Of a stretch of DNA of 44,030 bases, positions 8,104 to 16,477 are shown one piece after another. The notes under the pieces are model-generated. The model worked only from the letters and a program-made list of their open reading frames with translations, was not told the DNA's origin and ran no database searches. Source of the stretch: JAWKSY01 sp041402125 (GTDB lineage Bacteria; Planctomycetota; GCA-002687715; DRQF01); the NCBI GenBank assembly GCA_041402125.1, contig JAWKSY010000026.1, positions 1 through 44,030 of the forward strand, written 5' to 3'. The position numbers and the translations under genes are program-made. Each line of letters starts with the position of its first letter. Position 1 is the stretch's first letter.

Positions 8104-9333
8104 ATGACGACCAAGCGCTACCTCGAGATCGACTCCTGGGGCGGAGTCCCCATCAAGGCCTGGATCGACGGCGTGAGCCTCGAGGACGAGGCCGCCCAGC
8201 AGCTCCGGAACGTGGCGAGCCTCCCCGTCGTCGGCGACTGGATCGCGGTGATGCCCGACGTCCACCTCGGCTACGGGGCGACCGTCGGGAGCGTGATCCC
8301 CACCGTGAAGGCGGTGATCCCCTCCGCGGTCGGCGTCGACATCGGTTGCGGGATGATCGCCACCCGGACGACGCTCCGGGCGGAGGATCTCCCCGACGAC
8401 CTCGCCGCGATCCGCAGCGACATCGAGCGGGCCGTCCCGCACGGCGCCAGCTTCGGCCGCGGCAAGCGCGACCGGGGGAGCTTCGGCTCGGCGCCGAAGG
8501 CAAGTCTCGCGGCCTGGTCCCGGATGGAGGCCGGCTGGAAGCGGATCGTCGCGCGGCACGAGAAGATCAAGGGCGGGACGCCGAGCCATCAGCTCGGGAC
8601 GCTCGGAGGCGGGAACCACTTCATCGAGATCTGTCTCGACGAGGAGGGGAGCGTCTGGGTGATGCTCCACTCCGGATCGCGCGGGATCGGCAACCGGATC
8701 GGTCAGTACTTCATCGCGCTCGCGCGCGACGAGATGCTCCGGCTCAACCGTCGGCTCCCCGACCGCGACCTCGGCTACCTCGAGGAGGGCACCGAGCACT
8801 TCGAGGACTACGTCTTCGCGGTGGAGTGGGCCCAGGACTACGCGCGGACCAACCGGGACCTGATGATGGCCGCCGTCCTCGGCGCGCTCCATCGTCACCC
8901 GGCGCTGCCGCCCTTCCAGACCCGGGAGGAGGCCGTGAACTGCCACCACAACTACGTGGCGCGGGAGGTCCACTTCGGCCGCGAGCTCTTCGTGACCCGC
9001 AAGGGCGCGGTGCGCGCGGGCGAGGGCGAGCTCGGGATCATCCCGGGCAGCATGGGGGCGAAGTCGTTCATCGTGCGCGGGAAGGGGAACGCCGAGAGCT
9101 TCCATTCCTGCAGCCACGGCGCGGGACGGCTCATGTCGCGGACGAAGGCGAAGAAGGCCTTCACGCTCGAGCAGCACGCCGAGGCCACGGCCGGCGTCGA
9201 GTGCCGGAAGGATCAGGGCGTGCTCGACGAGACGCCCGCGGCCTACAAGCCGATCGACGCCGTCATGGCCGCGCAGTCCGACCTCGTGGACATCGTCCAC
9301 ACGCTCAAGCAGGTCGTCTGCGTGAAGGGCTGA
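8104..9333 (+). CDS. rtcB: RtcB, GTP/Mn2+-dependent RNA ligase (3'-phosphate or 2',3'-cyclic phosphate to 5'-OH)
   Basis: 409 residues, the same size as the E. coli enzyme. Conserved signatures are all present: G-V-D-I-G-C-G with metal-binding Cys82, L-G-G-G-N-H-F-I-E, H-S-G-S-R-G, H-N-Y-V, G-S-M-G, and S-C-S-H-G-A-G-R with the guanylated nucleophile His338. The start at 8104 is preceded by GAGGA and follows the sigma-54 site; the frame stays open far upstream only because of base composition. It ligates broken RNAs such as cleaved tRNA or rRNA. A family 2 repeat separates it from rtcA, with which it should share transcription. Confidence 0.96.
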   Translation: MTTKRYLEIDSWGGVPIKAWIDGVSLEDEAAQQLRNVASLPVVGDWIAVMPDVHLGYGATVGSVIPTVKAVIPSAVGVDIGCGMIATRTTLRAEDLPDDLAAIRSDIERAVPHGASFGRGKRDRGSFGSAPKASLAAWSRMEAGWKRIVARHEKIKGGTPSHQLGTLGGGNHFIEICLDEEGSVWVMLHSGSRGIGNRIGQYFIALARDEMLRLNRRLPDRDLGYLEEGTEHFEDYVFAVEWAQDYARTNRDLMMAAVLGALHRHPALPPFQTREEAVNCHHNYVAREVHFGRELFVTRKGAVRAGEGELGIIPGSMGAKSFIVRGKGNAESFHSCSHGAGRLMSRTKAKKAFTLEQHAEATAGVECRKDQGVLDETPAAYKPIDAVMAAQSDLVDIVHTLKQVVCVKG

Positions 9334-9353
9334 TCCCCCGCGCGGCCCGCGCC

Positions 9354-9430
9354 TGAATAGAAGGGGTCAGACCCCATTTATTCATGAAGGGCCCGAAAGT
9401 GAATAAATGGGGTCTGACCCAATTTATTCA
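9354..9430. repeat. GGGTCAGACCC palindromic repeat, dimer with 15-nt spacer (family 2, locus I)
   Basis: Two 31-nt imperfect palindromes (9354-9384 and 9400-9430), each with TGAATA/TATTCA ends and a GGGTC-AGACC or GGGTC-TGACC centre, stand in opposite orientation around a 15-nt spacer. This is a REPIN-like arrangement. It lies in the rtcB-rtcA intergenic space, so it will be transcribed and can fold in the polycistronic mRNA. Confidence 0.9.
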
Positions 9431-9533
9431 AGACGACGAGCCGACGGCGCCGGAGGGGCGCCGTCGAGGAGAGGCGCGGGATGGGCGGGGGTCTTGCTCC
9501 CCTCCCTTCCCGCCGGACCGGGAGGAAGGAGCG

Positions 9534-10562
9534 GTGAGCGAGATCGTCCGGATCGACGGGTCGCGCGGCGAGGGAGGAGGGCAGGTCCTGCGGACCTCGC
9601 TCGGGCTCTCGCTCGTCACCGGTCGTCCTCTCGTCATCGAGCGCATCCGGGCGGGCCGGCGCAAGCCGGGCCTCCTGCGACAGCACCTCACCTGCGTGCG
9701 CGCGGCCCAGGCGCTGGGCGCGGCGGAGGTGATCGGCGCCGAACTCGGCGCGACCCGGCTCGAGTTCCGCCCCCAGGCGCTCCTCGGCGGGCGGCACGAG
9801 TTCGCCATCGGCGGGGCCGGCAGCACGATCCTGGTCTTCCAGTGCGTGCTGCCGGCGCTCCTCGCGGCCCGCGAGCCGGTGACGCTCGTCGTCGAGGGAG
9901 GAACGCACAACCCGCTCGCACCGACCTTCGACTATCTCGCTCGCGTCGTGCTTCCCGTCCTCCGGGAGGCGGGGGCGCGCATCGAGGCGCGCCTCGAGCG
10001 CCCCGGGTTCTTTCCGGCCGGCGGGGGCCGCGTCGTCTTCGAGGTCGAGCCCGGCGAGGACCTCCGACCGATCCGGCGCGAGGTCGTGGGGCCGATCGTC
10101 GAGCGGCGCGCCCGGGTCCTCGTCGCGAAGCTCCGCGACCACGTCGGGCGGCGCGAGGAAGAGGTGCTCCAGCGCGAGCTCGGCTGGCGTCCGCACGAGA
10201 TCGAGAGGTGTCCGGTGGAGGACTCGGCCGGGCCGGGCAACGTCGTGATCCTCGAGGTCTCGGACGGTGCGGCGCGAGAGCAGGTGACTTCCTTCGGCGA
10301 GCGCGGCCTCAGCGCCGAGGACGTGGCGCGTGGGGCGGCTCGGGAGATGGCCGCCTTCATCGAGAGCGAGGTTCCGGTCGGGGAGTTCCTCGCCGATCAG
10401 CTCCTCCTCCCGATGGCGCTGGCCGGCGGCGGCAGCTTCGTCTGCTCGCGGCCGAGCCTCCACGCTCGCACGAACGCCGAGGTGATCGAGCGCTTCCTCC
10501 CGCTTCGTTTCCGATTCGAATCCCTCGACGGCGACCGCTGCCGCGTCAGCCTCGGTGAATAA
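9534..10562 (+). CDS. rtcA: RtcA, RNA 3'-terminal phosphate cyclase
   Basis: 342 residues from a GTG at 9534 preceded by a strong AGGAAGGAG. The frame is open further upstream through the repeat, but family homology begins at I-V-R-I-D-G-S-R-G-E-G-G-G-Q. Other hallmarks are R-R-K-P-G-L-L-R-Q-H, G-G-A-G-S-T, G-G-T-H-N, and the adenylated nucleophile in P-S-L-H310-A-R-T-N, equivalent to His309 of E. coli RtcA. It converts RNA 3'-phosphate to 2',3'-cyclic phosphate using ATP, generating ends usable by RtcB. The stop codon TAA is part of a family 2 repeat beginning at 10556. Confidence 0.95.
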   Translation: MSEIVRIDGSRGEGGGQVLRTSLGLSLVTGRPLVIERIRAGRRKPGLLRQHLTCVRAAQALGAAEVIGAELGATRLEFRPQALLGGRHEFAIGGAGSTILVFQCVLPALLAAREPVTLVVEGGTHNPLAPTFDYLARVVLPVLREAGARIEARLERPGFFPAGGGRVVFEVEPGEDLRPIRREVVGPIVERRARVLVAKLRDHVGRREEEVLQRELGWRPHEIERCPVEDSAGPGNVVILEVSDGAAREQVTSFGERGLSAEDVARGAAREMAAFIESEVPVGEFLADQLLLPMALAGGGSFVCSRPSLHARTNAEVIERFLPLRFRFESLDGDRCRVSLGE

Positions 10563-10586
10563 AAGGGGTCAGACCCCATTTATTCA
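10556..10586. repeat. GGGTCAGACCC palindromic repeat, single unit (family 2, locus II)
   Basis: A single 31-nt palindrome (TGAATAAAA... to ...TTTATTCA) overlaps the last codon and TAA stop of rtcA. Unlike the other two loci there is no inverted partner within the next 100 nt. Confidence 0.88.
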
Positions 10587-10650
10587 CCGAGGCCGGCCGC
10601 GACTCTCCACCCGGTGCCGGAAACCGCTCCGAATCCGCGAGCCGGCGGCG

Positions 10651-10679
10651 TTCACCGTCGTCCCCGGACGGAGTAGGCT
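10651..10679 (+). promoter_or_regulatory. Candidate promoter of the 10706 gene
   Basis: TTCACC (10651-10656) and TAGGCT (10674-10679) are separated by exactly 17 nt, placing transcription start near 10686, about 20 nt before an SD-preceded ATG. Similar TAG(A/G)NT boxes precede several other genes here. Confidence 0.4.
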
Positions 10680-10705
10680 CCGGATTGCCGAAGGGAGAGA
10701 CCGTC

Positions 10706-13291
10706 ATGTCGAGATCGCTCATCCTGGCCCTCGTGCTGGCCCTCGCCGTCCTCGGAGGTCTCTACGCCTGGTTGCAGCGCGGCGGAGAGTCGAGCTTCAC
10801 CGGGTCGGAGGTCAGCGCCGAATCCGATGCGAACGAGGCATCGGGTGCGCGCCGCGCGGCGCTCGAGGAGAGCGCGAAGGCGAAGGGGCAGGATTCCGGC
10901 GATCCGGGGGCGGAGGCACTCCCCGAGGGGGACGACGCGGACGCGCGCGACGACGGTCCGGCGGCGAGTCTCGGCGGGCGGATGGTGGACGACGCGGGAG
11001 CTCCGGTTTCCGGCGCCTCGGTGCGCGTCAGCTTCCACGATCTGCGCGGCGACGCGATCCGCGGCGAGAAGACCCCATCTTCCCTCGAGACCACGACCGA
11101 CGCGACGGGGCGCTTCCGCTTCGCCCGCGTCGCGCACCGCTTCGAGCTGCGTCTCCGTCTGCGCTCGCCGCAGCACATGGATGTCGAACGGGAGTTCGCC
11201 CTCCGGGCGATCCGCGACGTCGACCTCGGTGACATCGTCGCGCACCGAGGAGCCTCCGTTGAAGGACGCGTGACGGACGACCGCGGCGTCGCGGTCGCGG
11301 GGGCGACGGTCCGGGTGGACGTCGTACCCGCCGATGCGAGCGCCGGCGGATTCACGATCGTCGGAGCGGGAGATCCCGCGCTCAGCGAGGATGTGCGCGA
11401 GACGCAAACGGACGAGGACGGACGCTACCGCGTGTCGGGCCTCGGCCACGGTGAGCTGACGGTCGAGGCCGAGAACGAGGAGCGGCCGGCCGTCCGTCGA
11501 GTGGAACCGCTGCTCGCGGCCGGCGAGATCCGCCGCGGCGTCGACGTCGTGCTGGAGGCCGGTCGGACCCTGAACGGGATCGTCCGCGACGATTCCGGCG
11601 TTCCGGTCGCCGGCGTCCAGGTCCGGCGGGCCACGGGAGGCGACCTCAGAGTCCTCTTCGACGAGGCCCTCGCCGCCCAGGCGGGGCCGGCCGACGCGGA
11701 GACCGACTCGGAGGGGCGCTTCTCGATCGCCGGCCTGAAGAAGGGGACCGTCCTGCTCCGCGCGTCCAAGCCCGGTTGGAGGACGGCGCGTACGACGATC
11801 GGAGCCGTCGAGTACTCGGTCGAGATCACGCTCCGTCGCGCGAGCGTCGTCGGGGGCTACGCCCGTGACGTCGAGGGAGCCGCCATCGAGGGACTCGCGA
11901 TCGAGGCCGGACCGACCGTCCGACTCCTGCGCGGCGCGGAGGCGGCCGAGATCATGGGCATCGAGGACGAACCCGGCGTCTTCGCGCTCGTCGATCTGCC
12001 GCGCGCCGACGTCACGATGAAGGTTCACGCGCCCGGCTACGCGACGCGCCGCCTGCAGATCGACAGGCTCGGGCCGGGCGAGGTGAGACGGCGCGATCTG
12101 ACGCTCCAGCCCGCCGTTCGCCTGGCGGGCCGCGTCGTCCGCACGGACGGGAGCCCGGGCGCCGGCGCGAAGGTCCAGCGGCGGCAGAAGACGCCCGGCG
12201 AGCTGGAAGTCGGCGTGGACGTGATCGCCGATGCCGAGGGGCGGTTCGCCTTCGAGGACGCCGGACCGGGCATGCAGTCACTCATCGCGACCCTCTCCGG
12301 CGCCCTGGCCTCGGCCGGCTCCGAGTTCGAGCTCGGAACGGAACCCGTGGAGGACATCGTCCTCACGCTGGGCGTGGGTGGTGATCTCGTGGGCCGCGTC
12401 GTGGATGCGCTCGACGAACCGATCATCGGCGGCATCGTCATCCTCAAGCACGACCCGGAGGAAGCGGGGGCGCCGCGGGCCGGCGACCGCGAGGTCCTCA
12501 CCGATCTCGACGGACGTTTCGCCTATCGAGCGGTGCCGCCGGGCCGCTACAAGATCGAGGCGCGGCGAACGAAGGCCCGCCCCAAGAAGACGGGCTTCGT
12601 CTTCTTCAGCGGACCGGAGGAGGTCGCCGAGGTCACCGGCCGGCCGCTGACGATCACGGCCGACCGCGAGCTCGAGATCGAGCTCGTCCTCACCGAGCGT
12701 CCCTCGGTCGCCGGCACCGTGCGCATCACCGGTCCGATCCCGGCCGGAACCGAGGTGCGCGCGGTCAAGGTGAAGGAGAAGGACGAGACCGATCGCATGT
12801 CCTTCGCGTTCGGCGGCGCCCCCGACCCGAGCAGTCCCGTCGCGGCCGACGGGCGCTACGAGATCGACGACCTCGCGCCGGGGGACTACGACCTCATCCT
12901 CTCCTTCCCGGGAGTCTGGAACGCCGCGACCGAGCGCGTGAAGCTCGAGACGGGTCAGTTCATCCGCGACTTCCGCGTCGCGACGGGCTCGCTCTCGGGT
13001 GTCGTGCGCGACGCGGAGGGCCGTCCCCAGGGCGCGCGCGTCACGGTCGGGCCGGATTCCGGGCGTCCCGTGATGGGGGCGATCCGCCTCAGTCTCGGCG
13101 ACGAGGACGCGGTCTCCGTCGCGGTCGGCGACGCGCCCGCGAAACCGGCGTCGGACGGCCGCTACCGCCTGCCCGCGGTTCCCGTCGGGACCCATCGGGT
13201 CCAGGTCGAAGCGAACGGTCACTCCGCGACGCTCGAGGCCGTGATCCGCTCCGGCTCCGAGACGACCCTCGACTTCACGCTCGATGAATAA
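10706..13291 (+). CDS. Membrane-anchored protein with eight carboxypeptidase-regulatory-like (Ig-fold) repeats
   Basis: 861 residues from the ATG at 10706 (AAGGGAGAG 8 nt upstream). One N-terminal transmembrane segment (about residues 4-22) anchors it, followed by an acidic, Ser/Ala-rich linker. Eight roughly 100-residue beta-sandwich modules follow, each opening with G-x-V-x-D-x-x-G-x-P-V-x-G-A-x-V and closing with a D-x-x-G-R-F/Y-x-(F/I/V) turn. This is the pattern of CarboxypepD_reg-like / MSCRAMM-like domains. No catalytic motif is seen; a cell-surface structural or carbohydrate-related role is inference. Its stop (GAA TAA) is supplied by a family 2 repeat. It is convergent with arsJ. Confidence 0.82.
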   Translation: MSRSLILALVLALAVLGGLYAWLQRGGESSFTGSEVSAESDANEASGARRAALEESAKAKGQDSGDPGAEALPEGDDADARDDGPAASLGGRMVDDAGAPVSGASVRVSFHDLRGDAIRGEKTPSSLETTTDATGRFRFARVAHRFELRLRLRSPQHMDVEREFALRAIRDVDLGDIVAHRGASVEGRVTDDRGVAVAGATVRVDVVPADASAGGFTIVGAGDPALSEDVRETQTDEDGRYRVSGLGHGELTVEAENEERPAVRRVEPLLAAGEIRRGVDVVLEAGRTLNGIVRDDSGVPVAGVQVRRATGGDLRVLFDEALAAQAGPADAETDSEGRFSIAGLKKGTVLLRASKPGWRTARTTIGAVEYSVEITLRRASVVGGYARDVEGAAIEGLAIEAGPTVRLLRGAEAAEIMGIEDEPGVFALVDLPRADVTMKVHAPGYATRRLQIDRLGPGEVRRRDLTLQPAVRLAGRVVRTDGSPGAGAKVQRRQKTPGELEVGVDVIADAEGRFAFEDAGPGMQSLIATLSGALASAGSEFELGTEPVEDIVLTLGVGGDLVGRVVDALDEPIIGGIVILKHDPEEAGAPRAGDREVLTDLDGRFAYRAVPPGRYKIEARRTKARPKKTGFVFFSGPEEVAEVTGRPLTITADRELEIELVLTERPSVAGTVRITGPIPAGTEVRAVKVKEKDETDRMSFAFGGAPDPSSPVAADGRYEIDDLAPGDYDLILSFPGVWNAATERVKLETGQFIRDFRVATGSLSGVVRDAEGRPQGARVTVGPDSGRPVMGAIRLSLGDEDAVSVAVGDAPAKPASDGRYRLPAVPVGTHRVQVEANGHSATLEAVIRSGSETTLDFTLDE

Positions 13292-13361
13292 ATTGGGTCA
13301 GACCCCATTTATTCACTTTTGGGGCATTTGTGAATAAAGGGGGTCTGACCCCTTTTATTCA
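13285..13361. repeat. GGGTCAGACCC palindromic repeat, dimer with 15-nt spacer (family 2, locus III)
   Basis: Units at 13285-13315 and 13331-13361 in opposite orientation, spacer 13316-13330. It has the same architecture and spacer length as the copy at 9354-9430; the spacers are related when one is reverse-complemented. The first unit contains the TAA stop of the 10706 gene. Confidence 0.9.
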
Positions 13362-13386
13362 CATCCGCGGAGAGGGGGCGGGGCGG

Positions 13387-13412
13387 CACGGTTTCGTTGT
13401 GGAGAAACCGTG
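13387..13412. other. Small inverted repeat between convergent genes
   Basis: CACGGTTTC (13387-13395) pairs with GAAACCGTG (13404-13412) around 8 nt. It lies downstream of arsJ on the minus strand but without a T-tract, so it is a weak terminator candidate only. Nothing else gene-like is seen from 13362 to 13562. Confidence 0.3.
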
Positions 13413-13562
13413 GAGGAAACCCCTCTCGAGCGCCGCGCAAGGACTGCTAAGTCGCGACGGGGGGAGAGCTTGTCGGACGGGTCGCGTCCGGTCGGCGCCG
13501 ACCTGGAAATCTCGTCGAGGACGGCCGGCGTCCGCTTCTCGTACAGGTGGACCGGGCGAGGC

Positions 13563-15074
13563 TCAGGCGTCGACGGCGTGAAGCCCGGCGGTGCGTTCGG
13601 TGCGGCGGGCGACGAGACCCGAGACCACGACGAGGGCCAGCGAGGCGCCGAGGCAGGCGATCAGCCCCTCCCGGGCGTTTCCGGCGAGCTGGTAGGCGAG
13701 CCCCGAGACGAGCGTGCCGAGCAGGCGACCCGCGGCATTCGCCGCGTAGTAGAACCCCACCCGCAGCGCGACCTTGTCGGCCTCGGCGTAGGCGACCACG
13801 AGGAAGCTGTGGATGGCGCTGTTGGCGGCGAAGACGATCGCGAAGAGGGCGAGGCCGGCCACGAGCAGGGGGCCGGCGGGCAAGGCGTAGACGAGCCCGG
13901 CGACGAGCCCCGCGAGCGGAAGAACGAGCGTGAAGGTCCAGGCCGTCAGGAGACGCGCGCCCGGGGCGCCGCCGGAGTCGGTCCCGACGAAGGCCGGCGC
14001 CGCGGCCTGGATTGCGCCGTAGCCGATGACCCAGACCGCGAGAAAGGCGCCGACGGCGCCGAAGCCCCAGTCGAGCGCAGCGGCGAGGAAGAGCGGCAGA
14101 CCGACCGCGAACCAGGCGTCGCGCGAGGCGAAGAGGAAGAGCCGCGCCGCGGCGAGGCGGTTGAGACGCGGGTCGGGAGAGAGAAGGCGGCGCCGCGCTG
14201 GTGATGTCGCCTTCGACTTCTCGCTCGCCTTTGCCGACGAAGCATCCGACGGAGCATCCGACGGAGCATCCGACGGAGCATCCGACGAAGCATCCGGCGA
14301 AGCATCCGGCGAAGCATCCGGCGAAGCATCCGGCGAAGCATCCGACGAAGCATCCGACGAAGCATCCGACGAAGCATGCGACGAAGCATGCGACGAAGCA
14401 TCCGACGAAGCGTCGGGCGAAACGTCCGACGAAGCGTCCGACGAAGCGTCCGCACGCGAGGCGTCCGGCGAAGCCGCCCTCGCCTTCGACGGCGAGGGCG
14501 CCCCGCTTCCCCGCGGCAGCAGCGCCGCCGCGAGCAGGAGCGAGACGCCGAGGAGCGCCATCATCGCGATGAGCGCGCCGCCGAAGTCCAGGGCCTGGAG
14601 CGCGATGCCGCCGAGGAAGAAGCCCGCGCCCTTCAGCGCGTTCTTCGAACCCGTGAGCCAGGCGACCCAGCGCATGAGGCCGCGCCGATCGTCCTCGGCG
14701 ACGAGGCGCTTCACCCAGCTCTTCGCGCTCGTCTTCGTGAGATCCTTCGCGACGCCCGAGAGCCCCTGGGCGAGGACGATGACCGGGATCGAGAGCGCCG
14801 TCGCCTGTCCGAGCAGGAGGCCGAGCGCCGCCATCTGCAGGGCGAGCCCGCCGAAGAGGATCGAGCGCAACCCGTAGCGCTGGCCCGCCGCGCCGCCGAC
14901 GAGGTTCGTCACGACGCCGCAGAGCTCGTAGAGGAGGAAGATCGCCGCGATCTCGAGCGCGCCCCGGCCGAGCGCGTGAAGGTGCAGGAGCACCATCATG
15001 CGCAACGCGCCGTCGGTGATCGTGAAGGCCCAGTAGGCCTGCGTCACCAGCGCGTAGTCGCGGCGCGCGCTCAT
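13563..15074 (-). CDS. arsJ: ArsJ, organoarsenical (1-arseno-3-phosphoglycerate) efflux MFS transporter with a repeat-encoded linker
   Basis: 503 residues, start ATG at 15074 overlapping the GAPDH stop as ATGA (translational coupling). It is a multi-pass MFS protein. The N-terminus D-Y-A-L-V-T-Q-A-Y-W-A-F-T-I-T-D-G-A-L-R and G-V-A-K-D-L-T-K-T-S-A-K-S match ArsJ. ArsJ exports the unstable 1-arseno-3-phosphoglycerate made by the partner GAPDH, giving arsenate resistance. Family members are about 400 residues; the excess is a low-complexity S/P-D-A-S linker of about 90 residues between the two six-helix halves, encoded by a 12-bp tandem repeat (14239-14454). The frame stays open upstream of 15074, but that part is a shadow of the GAPDH gene. 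Confidence 0.93.
   Translation of the reverse strand: MSARRDYALVTQAYWAFTITDGALRMMVLLHLHALGRGALEIAAIFLLYELCGVVTNLVGGAAGQRYGLRSILFGGLALQMAALGLLLGQATALSIPVIVLAQGLSGVAKDLTKTSAKSWVKRLVAEDDRRGLMRWVAWLTGSKNALKGAGFFLGGIALQALDFGGALIAMMALLGVSLLLAAALLPRGSGAPSPSKARAASPDASRADASSDASSDVSPDASSDASSHASSHASSDASSDASSDASPDASPDASPDASPDASSDAPSDAPSDAPSDASSAKASEKSKATSPARRRLLSPDPRLNRLAAARLFLFASRDAWFAVGLPLFLAAALDWGFGAVGAFLAVWVIGYGAIQAAAPAFVGTDSGGAPGARLLTAWTFTLVLPLAGLVAGLVYALPAGPLLVAGLALFAIVFAANSAIHSFLVVAYAEADKVALRVGFYYAANAAGRLLGTLVSGLAYQLAGNAREGLIACLGASLALVVVSGLVARRTERTAGLHAVDA
14239..14454. repeat. 12-bp minisatellite, 18 units, inside arsJ
   Basis: Eighteen consecutive 12-bp units of the form GAAGCATCCGAC (plus strand) with a few substitutions, in blocks of similar variants (GGAGCATCCGAC x3, GAAGCATCCGGC x4, GAAGCATGCGAC x2), which points to recent slippage expansion. 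The unit is a multiple of three, so copy-number change keeps the ArsJ frame. It encodes S-D-A-S, P-D-A-S or S-H-A-S tetrapeptides. Confidence 0.95.
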
Positions 15075-16087
15075 CGGCGATCGGCGGCGGAGGCCATCGC
15101 CGCGAGCTCGACCATGCGGTTCACGTAGCCCCACTCGTTGTCGTACCAGGCGAGCACCTTCACGAGGCTGCCGTCGGTGACGCGGGTCGAGAGGGCGTCG
15201 ACGATCGCGCTGCGCGGATCCCCGCGGAAATCGGAGCTCACGAGCGGCCGCGTCTCGATCCCGAGGATGCCGACGAGCGGCCCCACCGCGGCCGCGGCCG
15301 CGAAGAGCGCGTTGACCTCCTCGACCGTCGTGTCGCGCGCCATCTGCAGGACGCAGTCCGTCAGCGAGGCGTTGAGGACCGGCGCCCGCACCGCGACGCT
15401 GTCGAGCTTTCCCGCGAGCTCGGGCAGGATCATCGTCACCGCCGTCGCCGAGTTCGTGCTCGTCGGCACGAGATTGAGCTGGGACGCTCGCGCCCGGCGC
15501 GGGTCCGCGTGCGGCGCGTCGACCACCGACTGCGTGTTGGTGGGGTCGTGGATCGTCGTCACGAGGCCGCGCCGGATGCCGATCCCGGCGTGCATGACCT
15601 GGACGACCGGTGCGAGGCAGTTCGTCGTGCAGGACGCCGCGGTGAGGACCGGGTGCGCGGCGAGGTCGAAAGCGCCGTGGTTCACGCCCACGACGATGTT
15701 CGGCGGCCCGTCCTTCACCGGCGCCGAGACGACGACGCGCCGCGCGCCGCGCTCGAGGTGGGGGCGGAGGAGCTCGGAGCGACGGAAGCGGCCGGTGCAT
15801 TCGAAGACGAGCTCGACCTCGTGCGCGGCCCAGTCGATCTCCGCCGGAGTCGGCGCGTTCCCGAAGGCGACCTCGCGCTCGCCGACGAGGATGCGGTCAC
15901 CCTCGCCGCGGCAACTCCGGTTCCAGCGCCCCTGGATGCTGTCGAACTCGAGCAGCGTCGCCATCACGGCGGCGTCGGCGCCCGTCTCGTTCACCGCGAC
16001 CAGCTCGAGGTCCAGGCGGTCCTCGAGGAGTCTCGCCGCGAGCCGCCCCATGCGGCCGAAGCCGTTGATCCCCACGCGCACGCTCAT
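15071..16087 (-). CDS. ArsJ-associated glyceraldehyde-3-phosphate dehydrogenase
   Basis: 338 residues from the ATG at 16087, which has GGAGGGG 5 nt upstream; a GTG at 16093 is possible but too close to that SD. It has the NAD-binding G-I-N-G-F-G-R-M-G, the catalytic A-S-C153-T-T-N-C, and T-T-I-H180-D. In ars operons this enzyme takes arsenate in place of phosphate and forms 1-arseno-3-phosphoglycerate, which ArsJ exports. Position between arsR and arsJ, with the ATGA overlap to arsJ, supports that role rather than central glycolysis. Length is normal. Confidence 0.94.
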   Translation of the reverse strand: MSVRVGINGFGRMGRLAARLLEDRLDLELVAVNETGADAAVMATLLEFDSIQGRWNRSCRGEGDRILVGEREVAFGNAPTPAEIDWAAHEVELVFECTGRFRRSELLRPHLERGARRVVVSAPVKDGPPNIVVGVNHGAFDLAAHPVLTAASCTTNCLAPVVQVMHAGIGIRRGLVTTIHDPTNTQSVVDAPHADPRRARASQLNLVPTSTNSATAVTMILPELAGKLDSVAVRAPVLNASLTDCVLQMARDTTVEEVNALFAAAAAVGPLVGILGIETRPLVSSDFRGDPRSAIVDALSTRVTDGSLVKVLAWYDNEWGYVNRMVELAAMASAADRR

Positions 16088-16089
16088 CG

Positions 16090-16473
16090 TCACCCCTCCG
16101 TTCCGTTGCCCGGCGCCTTCGCCGCCCCGGGACAGCAGCCGCCCCCCGCCCGCATCCGCTCGGCCCGCTTGCGGTCGCGCGCCAGCTCGCGGTCGCCGCG
16201 CGCCGCCCGCGCGAGCCCCTCGAGCACCCCGTCGCGGAAGCCGTCGCCGGCCGGCGCGAGCCGGTAGAAGGCGAAGGCGCCCGCGCGCCGGACCTCGATC
16301 CAGCCCGCGCGACGCAGGATCGCGAGATTGCGGGAGACGGTGGGCTGGGGGGCCTCGACCAGCGTGACGAGATCACCGACGCAGAGCTCGCCGCCGAGGA
16401 GCGCGTGCGTGAGGCGCAGGCGCTGTCGGTCGGCGAGAGCCTTCAGGGCGAGGTCGGGGGCGAGCTCGGGCAT
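16090..16473 (-). CDS. arsR: ArsR family metalloregulatory repressor
   Basis: 127 residues from the ATG at 16473 (a TTG at 16488 would add five residues). A winged helix is seen, with the recognition segment Q-P-T-V-S-R-N-L-A-I-L-R-R-A-G. The usual alpha-3 C-V-C-D-L motif is reduced to a single Cys31 (E-L-C-V-G-D-L). A C-terminal C113-C114 pair is present, so As(III) is probably bound by C-terminal cysteines or a different trio; this is inference. It should repress the arsR-GAPDH-arsJ operon, releasing on arsenite. The stop is 2 nt from the GAPDH start. Confidence 0.9.
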   Translation of the reverse strand: MPELAPDLALKALADRQRLRLTHALLGGELCVGDLVTLVEAPQPTVSRNLAILRRAGWIEVRRAGAFAFYRLAPAGDGFRDGVLEGLARAARGDRELARDRKRAERMRAGGGCCPGAAKAPGNGTEG

Positions 16474-16477
16474 GCCT

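Noticed and set aside
9384..9533. N-terminal extension of RtcA through the family 2 repeat
   Set aside because: Family homology starts at the GTG at 9534, which has a strong AGGAAGGAG; the upstream residues are repeat-derived.
14201..14572. Plus-strand proteins made of H-P-T-K or D-E-A-S repeats, or a CRISPR array
   Set aside because: The 12-bp units are contiguous without spacers and lie in frame inside ArsJ on the minus strand.
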